NCBI RefSeq assembly: GCF_001543175.1
Contig: NZ_CP014161.1
Location: forward strand, 372,001 to 436,000
DNA length: 64,000 nucleotides
Reading direction: 5' to 3'
Source of the DNA: Aerococcus urinae
Lineage (GTDB): Bacteria; Bacillota; Bacilli; Lactobacillales; Aerococcaceae
A program made the translations under genes and the position numbers. Under the pieces are notes generated by a model. It was not told the DNA's origin and did not search any database. It saw nothing but the letters and a program-made list of their open reading frames with translations. This document shows positions 15,788 to 24,049 of the stretch, piece after piece; the stretch's first letter is position 1; every line of letters begins with the position of its first letter.

Positions 15788-16255
15788 GTGGCTAAATCGA
15801 TACATGCTGCTTTAACTTATGCGCAGAACGAAGAATTAAAACGCTTGAATACCCAATATGCCAAGAATGATGTCAGCCAAGTGTTAAAAACAATCCAAGA
15901 ATTTATTAATAACTATCAAGAATACTTTATGGATGGGCAAATTAATATGTTCGCCATTGAGGCCCAACCTAATTTACGGAATCATACTGCTCGTACGGCC
16001 TTTGTCATGATTAATTTAACTGGCAAGACCATTACAGAAATGAATGCGCATTTAGAGTTTAAAATTGATGACTTTGACCTTCAATTCGAGCCGGTAGACT
16101 GGGAAATTCCAAGTGATTTTCTAGGGAGTTGGGCGCCTAACTATGCCATTATGGTAGTCGATGACATCCCTATGCAAGGGCAACCGACCAAGGCGAGCTA
16201 TCTTCTTGATGACATTGAACTATCAGTAACCAATGTTACAGTAGTTAATGGATAA
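15788..16255 (+). CDS. Hypothetical protein, last gene of the cps-type operon
   Basis: I do not recognise this protein. The GTG start at 15788 is chosen over an ATG at 15773 because GGAGGT (15775-15780) stands seven bases before it and overlaps the upstream ATG. The product is 155 residues. An N-terminal helical part (to about 45) is followed by a strand-rich part with alternating hydrophobic residues (TAFVMINLTGKTITEMNAHL, FDLQFEPVDWEIP, SYLLDDIELSVTNVTV), suggesting a beta-sandwich. No signal peptide or membrane helix is visible. It is the final gene before the terminator at 16294-16331. A link to polysaccharide control is suggested only by position. Confidence 0.6.
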   Translation: MAKSIHAALTYAQNEELKRLNTQYAKNDVSQVLKTIQEFINNYQEYFMDGQINMFAIEAQPNLRNHTARTAFVMINLTGKTITEMNAHLEFKIDDFDLQFEPVDWEIPSDFLGSWAPNYAIMVVDDIPMQGQPTKASYLLDDIELSVTNVTVVNG

Positions 16256-16293
16256 GGGTGGCTATAAGTCTGGACGAATTCTTATCTATTAGA

Positions 16294-16331
16294 AAAAACG
16301 GAGTAGCCTGACTGTGGGCAACTCCGTTTTT
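16294..16331. terminator. Terminator of the Nudix-cps operon
   Basis: AAAAACGGAGTAGCC and GGGCAACTCCGTTTTT form a stem of about 14 bp with one mismatch, followed by a T-run. The A-run on the other side makes it potentially bidirectional. Confidence 0.88.
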
Positions 16332-16376
16332 GTTTGTTTAATTTTTTGAGCGTTTGCTAGGCTTCGTCCTTTGTTG

Positions 16377-16682
16377 TGACTGTCGCACACTCCTAAACGT
16401 GTTCCAAGCGCGAGGTGAGCTCCATTTCAGAGGTCCTTGTAAATCCTCTATGAGGATTTACTGCGCACTTCTTCCAATTGCTATAGCTGTTCGAAGCGTC
16501 AGCAAGTTACAGATATAGTATGCGTAGCGGTCTTGCTCTCTGACGCGCTTGTCGCACTCTTTAAATTTGCTCCGAGTGCAGATCGATCTCCACTTCACTA
16601 AAGTGCAAGAAATTCTTTTTAAGAATTTTTGCGCTTTAGTTCCAGTGCTATCGATCTTTAGTGCACTCGTCACACTCTGTTA
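16377..16682 (-). repeat. Composite intergenic hairpin repeat downstream of proA
   Basis: Read on the minus strand from the proA stop, three starts of the GAGTGYGACR motif follow one another (16661-16677, 16545-16560, 16377-16392). The first unit folds over its full length of about 105 bases: GAGTGCA, GATCGAT, ACTAAAG, GCAA and AAATTCTT in one arm are mirrored in the other. Its tip is AAATTCTT-TTT-AAGAATTT (16610-16628). The second unit has GTAAATCCTC-TAT-GAGGATTTAC (16439-16461) at the same relative place. A block including GCATACTATATCTGTAAC is shared with 43475-43650. There is no ORF, so this is the only content of the 350-base gap between the cps operon terminator and proA. Confidence 0.75.
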
Positions 16683-17936
16683 TTCCCTGATTTGGCCTTG
16701 GCCGAAGATGGTGTATTTATAGGAGGTGAGTGCTTCTAAGCCCATGGGGCCTCGGGCGTGGAGTTTTTGGGTGGAAATTCCGATTTCACCACCAAAGCCA
16801 AAGACCTCACCGTCGGTAAAGCGGGTCGAGGCATTAACGTAGACACAGGCCGAGTCCACGTCATCCATAAAGCGGTTAGCGATGGCATAATCATTGGTTA
16901 CAATGGCTTCGGAATGGTGACTAGAGTGTTCAGCAATATGGTCAACGGCCTCTTGGTAATCCTTAACCACCTTAATGGCAATTTCATAGTCCAAGTATTC
17001 CTCGTCATAGTCGGCTGCAGTGGCTGGGATAACGCCATCGATATAGTCGGCGGTGACTTGGTCACCATGGATTTTCACCTGGTGGTCCTTAAGTGCTTGG
17101 CCAGCTAGGGGTAGAAAATCTTTGGCAATAGCTTGGTCGACCAGGAGAGTTTCTAGGGCATTGCAGACAGAAACTCTTTGTGCTTTTCCATTGATTAGGA
17201 TTTTTAAAGCCATATCAAAATCGCAGGCTTCATGGACATAGAGATGGCAGTTTCCCACTCCGGTTTCAATGGTTGGGATGGTGGCTGTTTGGACGACTCT
17301 TTGGATTAAGTTCTTACTTCCCCGGGGGATGAGGCAATCGATGGAGTCATTCATGGTCATCATTTCCCCGGCTAAGTCGTGGCTGGGGTTGTCGATAAAC
17401 TGGATGGCAGCTTTAGGTAAGTCGACTGCTTCCAGGCCTTCTTGTAAGGCATGGACGATGGCCTGGTTGGTTTGAATGGTTTCCTTACCCCCACGTAGAA
17501 TCACGGCATTACCTGTTTTAAAGCAAAGCCCAGCGGCATCCGAACTGACATTAGGACGAGATTCATAAATAATACCAATAACCCCTAAAGGCACCCGGCG
17601 CTTACCAATTTTTAGACCATTTTCATTGACCCACATTTCATCGACATGGTTGATGGGGTCGTCTAATTGGGCGACTTTTTCTAGACCTTGGGCCATGGCC
17701 TCAATGCGGTCTGGATTTAAGGTCATCCGTTCCACAAAAGCACTCTTAAGTCCTTGTTCTTGGGCTTTTTGACACTCTGTCTGGTTGGTTTGGAGAATAT
17801 TTTCTGAGGCATTTCTTAGCGACTCGGCCATTTGGACCAGGGCTTGGTCTTTTTTAGCCCGAGGTAGATTACTGAGTTGACGGGCTGCTGCTTTGGCCTC
17901 TTGGCCCATTTGCACTAAATCAGCTGAATTAATCAT
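16680..17936 (-). CDS. proA: Gamma-glutamyl phosphate reductase
   Basis: Second enzyme of proline synthesis: reduces gamma-glutamyl phosphate to glutamate semialdehyde with NADPH. The 418-residue length matches the family. The catalytic cysteine lies in AQRVSVCNALETLL, and PLGVIGIIYESRPNVSSDAAGLCFKTGNAVILRGGKE is the cofactor-binding block. The C-terminal FGFGGEIGISTQKLHARGPMGLEALTSYKY is diagnostic. AAGGAGTG precedes the ATG. It lies 29 bases after proB, so the two form an operon. The stop codon abuts the repeat array at 16377-16682. Confidence 0.96.
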   Translation of the reverse strand: MINSADLVQMGQEAKAAARQLSNLPRAKKDQALVQMAESLRNASENILQTNQTECQKAQEQGLKSAFVERMTLNPDRIEAMAQGLEKVAQLDDPINHVDEMWVNENGLKIGKRRVPLGVIGIIYESRPNVSSDAAGLCFKTGNAVILRGGKETIQTNQAIVHALQEGLEAVDLPKAAIQFIDNPSHDLAGEMMTMNDSIDCLIPRGSKNLIQRVVQTATIPTIETGVGNCHLYVHEACDFDMALKILINGKAQRVSVCNALETLLVDQAIAKDFLPLAGQALKDHQVKIHGDQVTADYIDGVIPATAADYDEEYLDYEIAIKVVKDYQEAVDHIAEHSSHHSEAIVTNDYAIANRFMDDVDSACVYVNASTRFTDGEVFGFGGEIGISTQKLHARGPMGLEALTSYKYTIFGQGQIRE

Positions 17937-17965
17937 GGTTTTTCACTCCTTAGTTAATGATCTTA

Positions 17966-18772
17966 TTAGTTTTTAGGAATAAAAGCAGTGCCGATATCGG
18001 CGCCTTTTAAGACATCAAAGATTTGACTGGGCTCTTCGGAAGACATAATGACTAAGCGACGACCTTCTTCTAGGGTTTTAGCAGCTGCTTTCAGCTTACT
18101 ATGCATACCACCGGTAGAGAAGGTCGATCCCTTATCACCAGCCATGGCCAGGTAGTCTGCATTAACTTCATGGATGGTAGAGAAGCGTTGGGCTTGGGGG
18201 TCAGTATTCGGGTTAGCATCATAAAAGCCGTCCACGTCGGTTAATAAGATAAGCAGGTCAGCTTCAACAATGGAAGCCACCAAGGCGGAGAGGTTATCAT
18301 TATCTCCAAAACGGACTTTATGGTCCATTTCATCGACAGCAATGGCGTCATTTTCATTCACGATAGGGATAATTTGGTGCTTGAGTAAACTGGCAAAATT
18401 ATTTTTCAAATTGGCTAGGGAATCATGGAAATCAATCACGTCTCTAGTCATGAGAATTTGGGCGACTGATTTATGATAATAAGAGAAAAAACGGGCGTAG
18501 GTATTCATTAGAGCCACTTGACCGACAGCGGCAACCGCTTGTTGGTCGGGAATATTTTTGGGGCGCTTGGGGAGGTTGAGTTGGGCACACCCCACCCCCA
18601 TGGCCCCGGAAGAGACTAAGATGACTTCTTTTCCCATTTGAGTCAGGGAAGAGATCACATAAGCTAGGCGGTCAATGCGTTGGTAGCGAATATTATTGGT
18701 CGACGTCATCAGGGAATTGGTACCCACTTTGATAACAATTCGCTTAGCGTCTTTAAGAGAATCACGGTGCAA
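17966..18772 (-). CDS. proB: Glutamate 5-kinase (short form without PUA domain)
   Basis: First enzyme of proline synthesis: phosphorylates the gamma-carboxylate of glutamate. The 268-residue protein is an amino-acid kinase domain (IVIKVGTNSL at 12-21, VSSGAMGVG near 54-62, NENDAIAVDE, DVDGFYDANPN, GTGG-type STGGMHSKL). It ends where E. coli ProB continues with a PUA domain, so it is the short form known in other Lactobacillales rather than a truncation. The start is TTG, with AGTAGG about ten bases upstream. An extended -10 promoter candidate is at 18807-18815. The enzyme is normally feedback-inhibited by proline. Confidence 0.94.
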   Translation of the reverse strand: MHRDSLKDAKRIVIKVGTNSLMTSTNNIRYQRIDRLAYVISSLTQMGKEVILVSSGAMGVGCAQLNLPKRPKNIPDQQAVAAVGQVALMNTYARFFSYYHKSVAQILMTRDVIDFHDSLANLKNNFASLLKHQIIPIVNENDAIAVDEMDHKVRFGDNDNLSALVASIVEADLLILLTDVDGFYDANPNTDPQAQRFSTIHEVNADYLAMAGDKGSTFSTGGMHSKLKAAAKTLEEGRRLVIMSSEEPSQIFDVLKGADIGTAFIPKN

Positions 18773-18806
18773 GATCTTTACCTACTTTCTTAACTCATTG
18801 CCAATA

Positions 18807-18815
18807 ATTGTAGCA
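18807..18815 (-). promoter_or_regulatory. Candidate extended -10 promoter of proBA
   Basis: On the minus strand TGCTACAAT is an extended -10, about 35 bases before the TTG start of proB. No good -35 is seen. A divergent extended -10, TGGTATACT at 18856-18864, serves the plus-strand carboxypeptidase gene. Confidence 0.5.
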
Positions 18816-18893
18816 TAATTTCCTACAATTAGGCGCTAATATTTAGCTGGCATGGTGGTATACTAGGCATAATCAAAAAAGGGAGGGTAAAAA

Positions 18894-19835
18894 ATGAAAG
18901 ATTGGTTAAAAAACCACCCTAAAGCCTATATTTTGGCACTTATTTTACTTTATGCAATCATCTTACTTGGAGTAGATATTTATTATCCCAGTTTCCAAGC
19001 TGCTAACGAAGCCCAGCAGGAGGATAAAGCTAGCCCAGACGTTGAATTGGCCCAATTGAAACAAAAATTAACTGAGAAAGAGCTAGGAGTGGCTGATTTA
19101 AAGGACCAACGTATGCAGGGCGTGACCCTAGCAGATGTCCAAGCCCACCACCCCCAATACTCACTCACAGAGCTTATCCAAGCTATCCCGACCGAAGACC
19201 AGCCGGGGGATTGGCGGCTAAAAGTGGTTAATCCGCTTTTTCCCTTGACTGAGCCAGTGGATATTCAGACCGCCACTGCCTCCAACGGTCAGCTTTATGA
19301 TAAGCGTATCGAAGACCCTCTCAACCATTTAATGGAAGCTGCTCAAAAAGCCGGCTACCCCTTGACTATTGTTTCCGCTTATCGGGATGTCAATAGCCAG
19401 GAAAAGAACCGGCAAAGCATGATTCAGATGTATCAGGCAGGGGGTGCAAGTTTAGAGGAAGCTAAAGCTAAAACTGATGCCTACGTTGCCCCAACCCATG
19501 CCTCAGAACACAGCACCGGTTTAGCCCTAGACCTCTTGGGGACCGATTGGGTTCAAGCTAAGCGGGGGTTGGAAACTGACTATGCCAAAGAGGCTTCAGC
19601 CCAATGGCTTAGGGACCATGCGCAAGATTATGGCTTTATCCTCCGCTACTTAGAAGGCAAGGAAGCTGTCACGGGTTATGATTTTGAGCCTTGGCATTAC
19701 CGCTATGTGGGGGTTTCCACAGCCCAATACATTAAGAAATACCAGCTCACTTTAGAAGAATATTTAGTCTTATTAGCCGCCCGCCAGGGGCAAAAACTGA
19801 CTTACCAAGTCGATCCCTCCTTGCCTACTGATTAA
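18894..19835 (+). CDS. M15 family D-alanyl-D-alanine carboxypeptidase (VanY-like)
   Basis: Zinc peptidase that trims the terminal D-Ala from peptidoglycan stem peptides outside the cell. The 313-residue protein has a signal anchor at 12-29, a short linker and the catalytic domain from about 125. The zinc motifs are SEHSTGLALDLLG (HxxxxxxD) and EPWHYRYVG (the second histidine), with SAYRDVNSQE upstream as in the VanY/DacB group. The ribosome site AGGGAGGG is strong. Its 3' end overlaps the convergent HAD gene by 11 bases. In this setting it is a housekeeping wall enzyme; no other van genes are present. Confidence 0.9.
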   Translation: MKDWLKNHPKAYILALILLYAIILLGVDIYYPSFQAANEAQQEDKASPDVELAQLKQKLTEKELGVADLKDQRMQGVTLADVQAHHPQYSLTELIQAIPTEDQPGDWRLKVVNPLFPLTEPVDIQTATASNGQLYDKRIEDPLNHLMEAAQKAGYPLTIVSAYRDVNSQEKNRQSMIQMYQAGGASLEEAKAKTDAYVAPTHASEHSTGLALDLLGTDWVQAKRGLETDYAKEASAQWLRDHAQDYGFILRYLEGKEAVTGYDFEPWHYRYVGVSTAQYIKKYQLTLEEYLVLLAARQGQKLTYQVDPSLPTD

Positions 19836-21009
19836 GTGTTCGACTTGGAATGAGGTAGGCCTGGTCTTGACCAAAGGGGATGGTTTCTTGGAAAGGACGC
19901 AAAGCTCCTACATTATTGTCCCGTCCTTGGATAAAATACACCTGGTTAGGCTTGGCGTATTCTTTTTGGGCCTGGCTGACAAAATCTTGGGTCTTGTCCC
20001 TTAATAAACGGTTGAAAAGTACCCGGGTAGTGGAGGGAGAAAAGGCTTGAAACATCTGATAGTCCCCCATATTATCGCCAAAGACTGCCAAAGGGTCTCT
20101 GCCTTGATGACGGGGCTGGATGAGCTTTTGAATAGCCTGAACCTTACCCGCCGCCTTAGTAATAGGAGCATCGCTTTTTAATTGGGCTTGGTAGATGCCG
20201 GCTTCATCCCGTTTATAGGACATGCCAATAATCTCGGGCAGGTCAATCGGATAGAAATATTTGACGGCCGTTTCAACCAGACTTTGGGGACTAGCGCTCA
20301 CAATATAAGTGGCGATCCCAGCCGTATGCAAGCTCTGGTAGAGCTTAATCAATTCATTGGGAATCCGTAGTCCCTGGCTAAAGTGAGTGCTGAGACACTG
20401 TCTTGGGTCTCCTGACAAGGAGTAGGTCCAAGTGAAGTCTTTAATTGGAGCCCTTAAGCCATAAGCTAGGGCTTTTTTACCGAGGTCGACAAAGTCGATT
20501 TCAGTGAAGTTGTGATAAAGAAAACTTGGACAGGAAGCACCTGCTTGCTTAGGGAAGTGCTGGTTATAAGCCAAGTAAAAGGTCCGTATCTTACAGAAAA
20601 AATTGAAGAATAAGGGGTCAGCCTCAAGTCGCTCTTCTAGAGACTTTTGGCTTTTCTGATAGTCATCTCGTTCGGGATAGAGTTTTTGGTAGTCAGCAAT
20701 AATATCATCGATGAGCTCTTGAAAGCTGATTTGCGGTTCTTGGTCACTTAAAGCTTGGTCAAGAGCCGCTTTATTTTGGCTTAAGCAGTTTCTCATTTCA
20801 CTAGGGCTTAATTGATAGGCTAGGTGGGCTGCAGTATAGACCATGCTATGGTCTTCAATATCGTTAAAGATGCTGGTATGGTCAAAGTCAAAAACGACAT
20901 AGTTTTTTTGAGCTAGGGGAGTATCCCTTGGCTGTTGGTGAGTTTTAATCAGCTGGTCAAGTCTATGGTAGAGCTGGGGTTCCCAATTTTTGGGGGCAAG
21001 TTGAGGCAT
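19825..21009 (-). CDS. HAD superfamily phosphatase, possibly phosphocholine-type
   Basis: Hydrolase of 394 residues. HAD motif I is VVFDFDHTS with D41 as nucleophile and D43 as general acid. Motif II is YIVSASPQ, and motif III/IV is VFGDNMGDYQM. The long helical insert after motif I and the overall length resemble HAD class I enzymes such as phosphorylcholine phosphatase, but the substrate is not fixed by sequence. No signal peptide is visible, so it should act in the cytoplasm. AAAGGAG precedes the ATG. It is convergent with, and overlaps, the carboxypeptidase gene; no terminator stands between them. Confidence 0.78.
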   Translation of the reverse strand: MPQLAPKNWEPQLYHRLDQLIKTHQQPRDTPLAQKNYVVFDFDHTSIFNDIEDHSMVYTAAHLAYQLSPSEMRNCLSQNKAALDQALSDQEPQISFQELIDDIIADYQKLYPERDDYQKSQKSLEERLEADPLFFNFFCKIRTFYLAYNQHFPKQAGASCPSFLYHNFTEIDFVDLGKKALAYGLRAPIKDFTWTYSLSGDPRQCLSTHFSQGLRIPNELIKLYQSLHTAGIATYIVSASPQSLVETAVKYFYPIDLPEIIGMSYKRDEAGIYQAQLKSDAPITKAAGKVQAIQKLIQPRHQGRDPLAVFGDNMGDYQMFQAFSPSTTRVLFNRLLRDKTQDFVSQAQKEYAKPNQVYFIQGRDNNVGALRPFQETIPFGQDQAYLIPSRTLNQ

Positions 21010-21202
21010 GAGGAGTCTCCTTTCAAGGTGAAAAGTTAGGACACGAGGTCCCTTTGCTTATGCCTATCATACACTAGTTAGCCAAGGGAACCTAGCTTTA
21101 AGGGAAAAAGATTAATGGTATAATAAATCTGTAAACTTGACTTGAGAAAGGGTAAAGACTAAGCGTGATCGATAATTTCGACATAGCTTTGCAGGTAGCT
21201 AT

Positions 21203-21210
21203 GTTATAAT
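21203..21210 (+). promoter_or_regulatory. Candidate extended -10 promoter
   Basis: TGTTATAAT (core TATAAT 21205-21210) lies 32 bases before the ATG at 21242. A second extended -10, TGGTATAAT at 21116-21124, lies further upstream in the same 230-base gap and could give a longer leader. Neither has a strong -35. Confidence 0.55.
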
Positions 21211-21241
21211 TAAAGTAATCGACTTTGAAGGGGGCTCTATC

Positions 21242-21790
21242 ATGCGAATTGATGAACTATATACCAAACTCAATGAACTAGGTTTTATCGAAAATTATTA
21301 TGTCGTCAATAAGAAGCATAATGATGAACCAGAAACGGAACGTGTGCTCAAAATCTATGATGATGAATTTAAATTAGCTGAGATCTATATTGATAAACCT
21401 TACATGTTAAGAACCAGCTATGGTGGTTTTGATGCCAGAAATCCTTTAGAAAAGCAAGCCCTACTCAAAATCTTAGTTGAATTCGCCTCTACACCCGTTA
21501 ACCGGCGACAGAGTGAATTATATTTTGCCTATTATAATGATTTGAATAACATTTCTCATTATATTAAACGCTTGAGCAATGGCCGCTTAACCGATGAAAT
21601 GATTCCGATGGCTTACTTTCGCACCCTAAACGATGAACAACTCAATGCCTATCTTTTTAATACGGCAGAGTTTGAAGACTTCCCTAAGGATTATCAACCC
21701 CGCTTTACACCGGATTCTTTTGTTAAAGTACGTCCTTATGAAGAAATGATTGAACATTTAGAGGGACGTTATCCCCATGACGATGAATAG
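21242..21790 (+). CDS. Hypothetical protein, 182 residues
   Basis: I do not recognise this soluble, acidic protein. It begins MRIDELYTKLNELGF, has a strand-rich middle (ENYYVVNKKHNDE, RVLKIYDDEFKLAEIYID, YMLRTSYGGFDA) and a helical C-terminal half that includes LLKILVEFASTPVNRR. It shows no signal, membrane helix or catalytic motif. GAAGGGGG precedes the ATG. The next gene, a TPR protein, follows in the same direction 105 bases on, so they may be cotranscribed. Phage-like origin was considered, but composition matches its neighbours. Confidence 0.6.
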   Translation: MRIDELYTKLNELGFIENYYVVNKKHNDEPETERVLKIYDDEFKLAEIYIDKPYMLRTSYGGFDARNPLEKQALLKILVEFASTPVNRRQSELYFAYYNDLNNISHYIKRLSNGRLTDEMIPMAYFRTLNDEQLNAYLFNTAEFEDFPKDYQPRFTPDSFVKVRPYEEMIEHLEGRYPHDDE

Positions 21791-21895
21791 GGAATAATGA
21801 CCACATTAAATTCTAAGCTAGAGCATGACAGAACCAAAAATAAGGAAATAGCACAGTGATAAATGCTGAAAATGGGAAAAATTGAGGAGATTAGT

Positions 21896-22942
21896 ATGGA
21901 CGAACAACAGCAAAGTCTGTTAAATGATTTAAGTAAAAACTTTACGGGAAACTTTAAAGATGATATGACCTATATTGTTAGCAAGGTCAAGGATCATTTC
22001 CGTGATTTACAAGAGGATGAGGAATTACGTCAGCGAATTGAGAAAGTCCTCCTGGATGCTTATCCTGAAGAAGAGGAACCGATTTTACGTTTATGGACAG
22101 ATTTGACGGATCGTTCTGATGATGATTTCATCCAACATATGAAAGAATTAATTGATGAAGGGAAGGCCACTGATGCCCAGTTTGAGATGAATCTCTTTAT
22201 CAATGCCATGGAAGCTGACTTTATCGAATATAAGCCTAAGCCGAATGTAAAATATTATTCGATCAATGACTGGATCGACTTATTTATTTTTACTTGGTAT
22301 GAACCTCAAACACTCGAATTGCGTCCCACCAAACGTGATTATTCCAAAATCTATACTTCCTACGCTGAAGTGCTGATGGCTGCCAATGAATGGCAGGAGG
22401 CCGCCGAAGCCTATAAGCAAGCCCTGCTTTGGAATCCCTATAATGCCAAAACTATTTTTAATCTGGCAGGGGTTTACCAATTGATGGAACAATATGGGAT
22501 GAGCTTTGCAACGATTTTGAATGGTTTTCGCTACGCAGTAAGACGGGAAGACTTCTCCCGGGGCTATGCCTATCTGGCGTATTTCTATGAGAAAAAAGAT
22601 GACCTAAAAACTGCGACTCAGTTATACTACCTGAGTTTGGCTTGGTCGGATAATTCCCGGGCTAAAGAACGTTTGGCAGTTATTGAAGAAGAATTGGGTC
22701 ACTTAGACCCCGCCCTTGAAGGTGAAGACCTTCAAAAATTCAAGAAAGATTACCGTATTAACAACTATCCGAATGCAGAAATGCTGAATGGACTCAAGGC
22801 CGCAGCCAGTCGGGCTATGGCCCTGCATTCCTATGAAACCGCCTATGTTTATTACGGCCTCTACATGGACTTGGTCGATTCACCCGAAGACTATATTGTT
22901 AAGATGATACGCGAACTGGATTACCGTTTGAAAGGTGACTAG
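21896..22942 (+). CDS. Tetratricopeptide-repeat protein (hypothetical)
   Basis: A 348-residue soluble protein built of helices, with at least two clear TPR-like units around 160-245 (AEVLMAANEWQEAAEAYKQAL, NPYNAKTIFNLAGVYQLMEQY, FSRGYAYLAYFYEKKDDLKTA). TPRs mediate protein-protein contacts. The start at 21896 is chosen because GAGGAG lies six bases upstream; in-frame ATGs at 21863 and 21872 have no ribosome site. The N-terminal 130 residues are acidic and unassigned. Function unknown; it sits downstream of another unknown gene and ends before a strong bidirectional terminator. Confidence 0.7.
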   Translation: MDEQQQSLLNDLSKNFTGNFKDDMTYIVSKVKDHFRDLQEDEELRQRIEKVLLDAYPEEEEPILRLWTDLTDRSDDDFIQHMKELIDEGKATDAQFEMNLFINAMEADFIEYKPKPNVKYYSINDWIDLFIFTWYEPQTLELRPTKRDYSKIYTSYAEVLMAANEWQEAAEAYKQALLWNPYNAKTIFNLAGVYQLMEQYGMSFATILNGFRYAVRREDFSRGYAYLAYFYEKKDDLKTATQLYYLSLAWSDNSRAKERLAVIEEELGHLDPALEGEDLQKFKKDYRINNYPNAEMLNGLKAAASRAMALHSYETAYVYYGLYMDLVDSPEDYIVKMIRELDYRLKGD

Positions 22943-22988
22943 GATTGTGAATAGGACCATGGACCAGTGAATGTCAATTAATAGATAA

Positions 22989-23055
22989 TAAAAAGTGCTT
23001 CAAGCTAGCCTGATTTTCCAATAGGGAAGTTGGATTAGCTTGGAGCACTTTTATT
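22989..23055. terminator. Bidirectional terminator between the TPR and AraC genes
   Basis: AAAAGTGCTTCAAGCTA (22991-23007) pairs with TAGCTTGGAGCACTTTT (23036-23052) along 17 bp with one G-U pair. A-runs and T-runs flank it, so it serves both convergent genes. Confidence 0.92.
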
Positions 23056-23089
23056 TTGCTTTTAAATATGGAAATTGAGTCCTAGTTTC

Positions 23090-23920
23090 TTAATGTTTGC
23101 GAAGATCGTGGGGTGGGTAGTGGTAGTGCTTTTTGAATGCGCGATAAAAAGAGGAGTAGTCATTAAAGCCCACCTTTTGCCAAGTGTTTTGGATCGACTC
23201 CCCTTGACTAATTAATTCCTGAGCGCGGTTCAATCTTTTGTTGATGATGTATTGGTGGAGAGTAGAATGGTAAAATTCTTCAAACAAACGATTGAGGGTG
23301 GAACTACTATAACCAAAGCGCTTGGAAATGAGCGATAAGGGTAAGTCTTCAGCCAAGTGGCTGTCAATAAATTGAGCAATGGCTGTGGCTAATTCATAGC
23401 GTTGGTCACGAATATGGGGGTGGAGGTGTTTTTGCTCAAATAAGTGACAGCAGTCCACCAGTAATTGGCAGGTTAAGGCGAAAAGTCGCTTTTGTTGGAG
23501 CTGGGTCTTGGCATAGGATTGGGTTTGGTTCATTTCAGTAAGTACCTGGTTGAGGTATTTCCAATCGTGACGGTCAACACTTAAAATCTGCATTTTAGAA
23601 AATAGTTGATTAATTTCAGGAGTAGCGATAAAGCTATCACTGACCGCTTCCAAGTAGGGGTCACCGATAGCTAAAAGAAAGCCCAGATGTTCCTGGTCCT
23701 TGTCGATCTTATCAGTCTTAAAGTTGACCCGGATATTGGCAGGGAGGGAAACGACCTGCTGGCTTTGGAGAGTTAAGCTTTGGTTGGGCGTTTGGATTTC
23801 TAAAGCTTTTTGGCTAAAGAGCATCTCCTGACGGTGATAAAGGGAACGATTATAGGTCAGCAAATTGTCTTTTTTTAAGGCAGTGACTTTGATCCGGTAG
23901 GGAACTGATAAGAGTGACAT
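23090..23920 (-). CDS. AraC family transcriptional regulator
   Basis: DNA-binding regulator of 276 residues. The C-terminal hundred residues are two helix-turn-helix units: LPLSLISKRFGYSSSTLNRLFEEF and, after HQYIINKRLNRAQELI, IQNTWQKVGFNDYSSFYRAFKKHYHYPPHDLRK, matching the AraC signature. The N-terminal part (10-100) is strand-rich and resembles a cupin-like sensor. Family members respond to sugars or stress, but no catabolic gene is adjacent. The ATG is preceded by AAAAAGGAG. The gene is monocistronic. Confidence 0.88.
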   Translation of the reverse strand: MSLLSVPYRIKVTALKKDNLLTYNRSLYHRQEMLFSQKALEIQTPNQSLTLQSQQVVSLPANIRVNFKTDKIDKDQEHLGFLLAIGDPYLEAVSDSFIATPEINQLFSKMQILSVDRHDWKYLNQVLTEMNQTQSYAKTQLQQKRLFALTCQLLVDCCHLFEQKHLHPHIRDQRYELATAIAQFIDSHLAEDLPLSLISKRFGYSSSTLNRLFEEFYHSTLHQYIINKRLNRAQELISQGESIQNTWQKVGFNDYSSFYRAFKKHYHYPPHDLRKH

Positions 23921-23998
23921 AAAGAGAGACTCCTTTTTGTGTTCTATTATTAATAAAGTATTTTAATATAAATACCGAGTCAAGTAAATTGATAATAA

Positions 23999-24026
23999 AA
24001 GGGCTGAGACTTTTGCCTCAGCCCCT
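23999..24026 (-). terminator. Terminator of dapA
   Basis: GGGCTGAG (24001-24008) and CTCAGCCC (24017-24024) form a perfect 8-bp stem, followed on the minus strand by TTTTATT. Confidence 0.85.
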
Positions 24027-24049
24027 TCGTATAATTTGAAGGCATTACA

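Noticed and set aside
17966-18772. proB as a truncated gene because it lacks the PUA domain.
   Set aside because: The kinase domain is complete, stop and proA spacing are normal, and short ProB forms are common in Lactobacillales.
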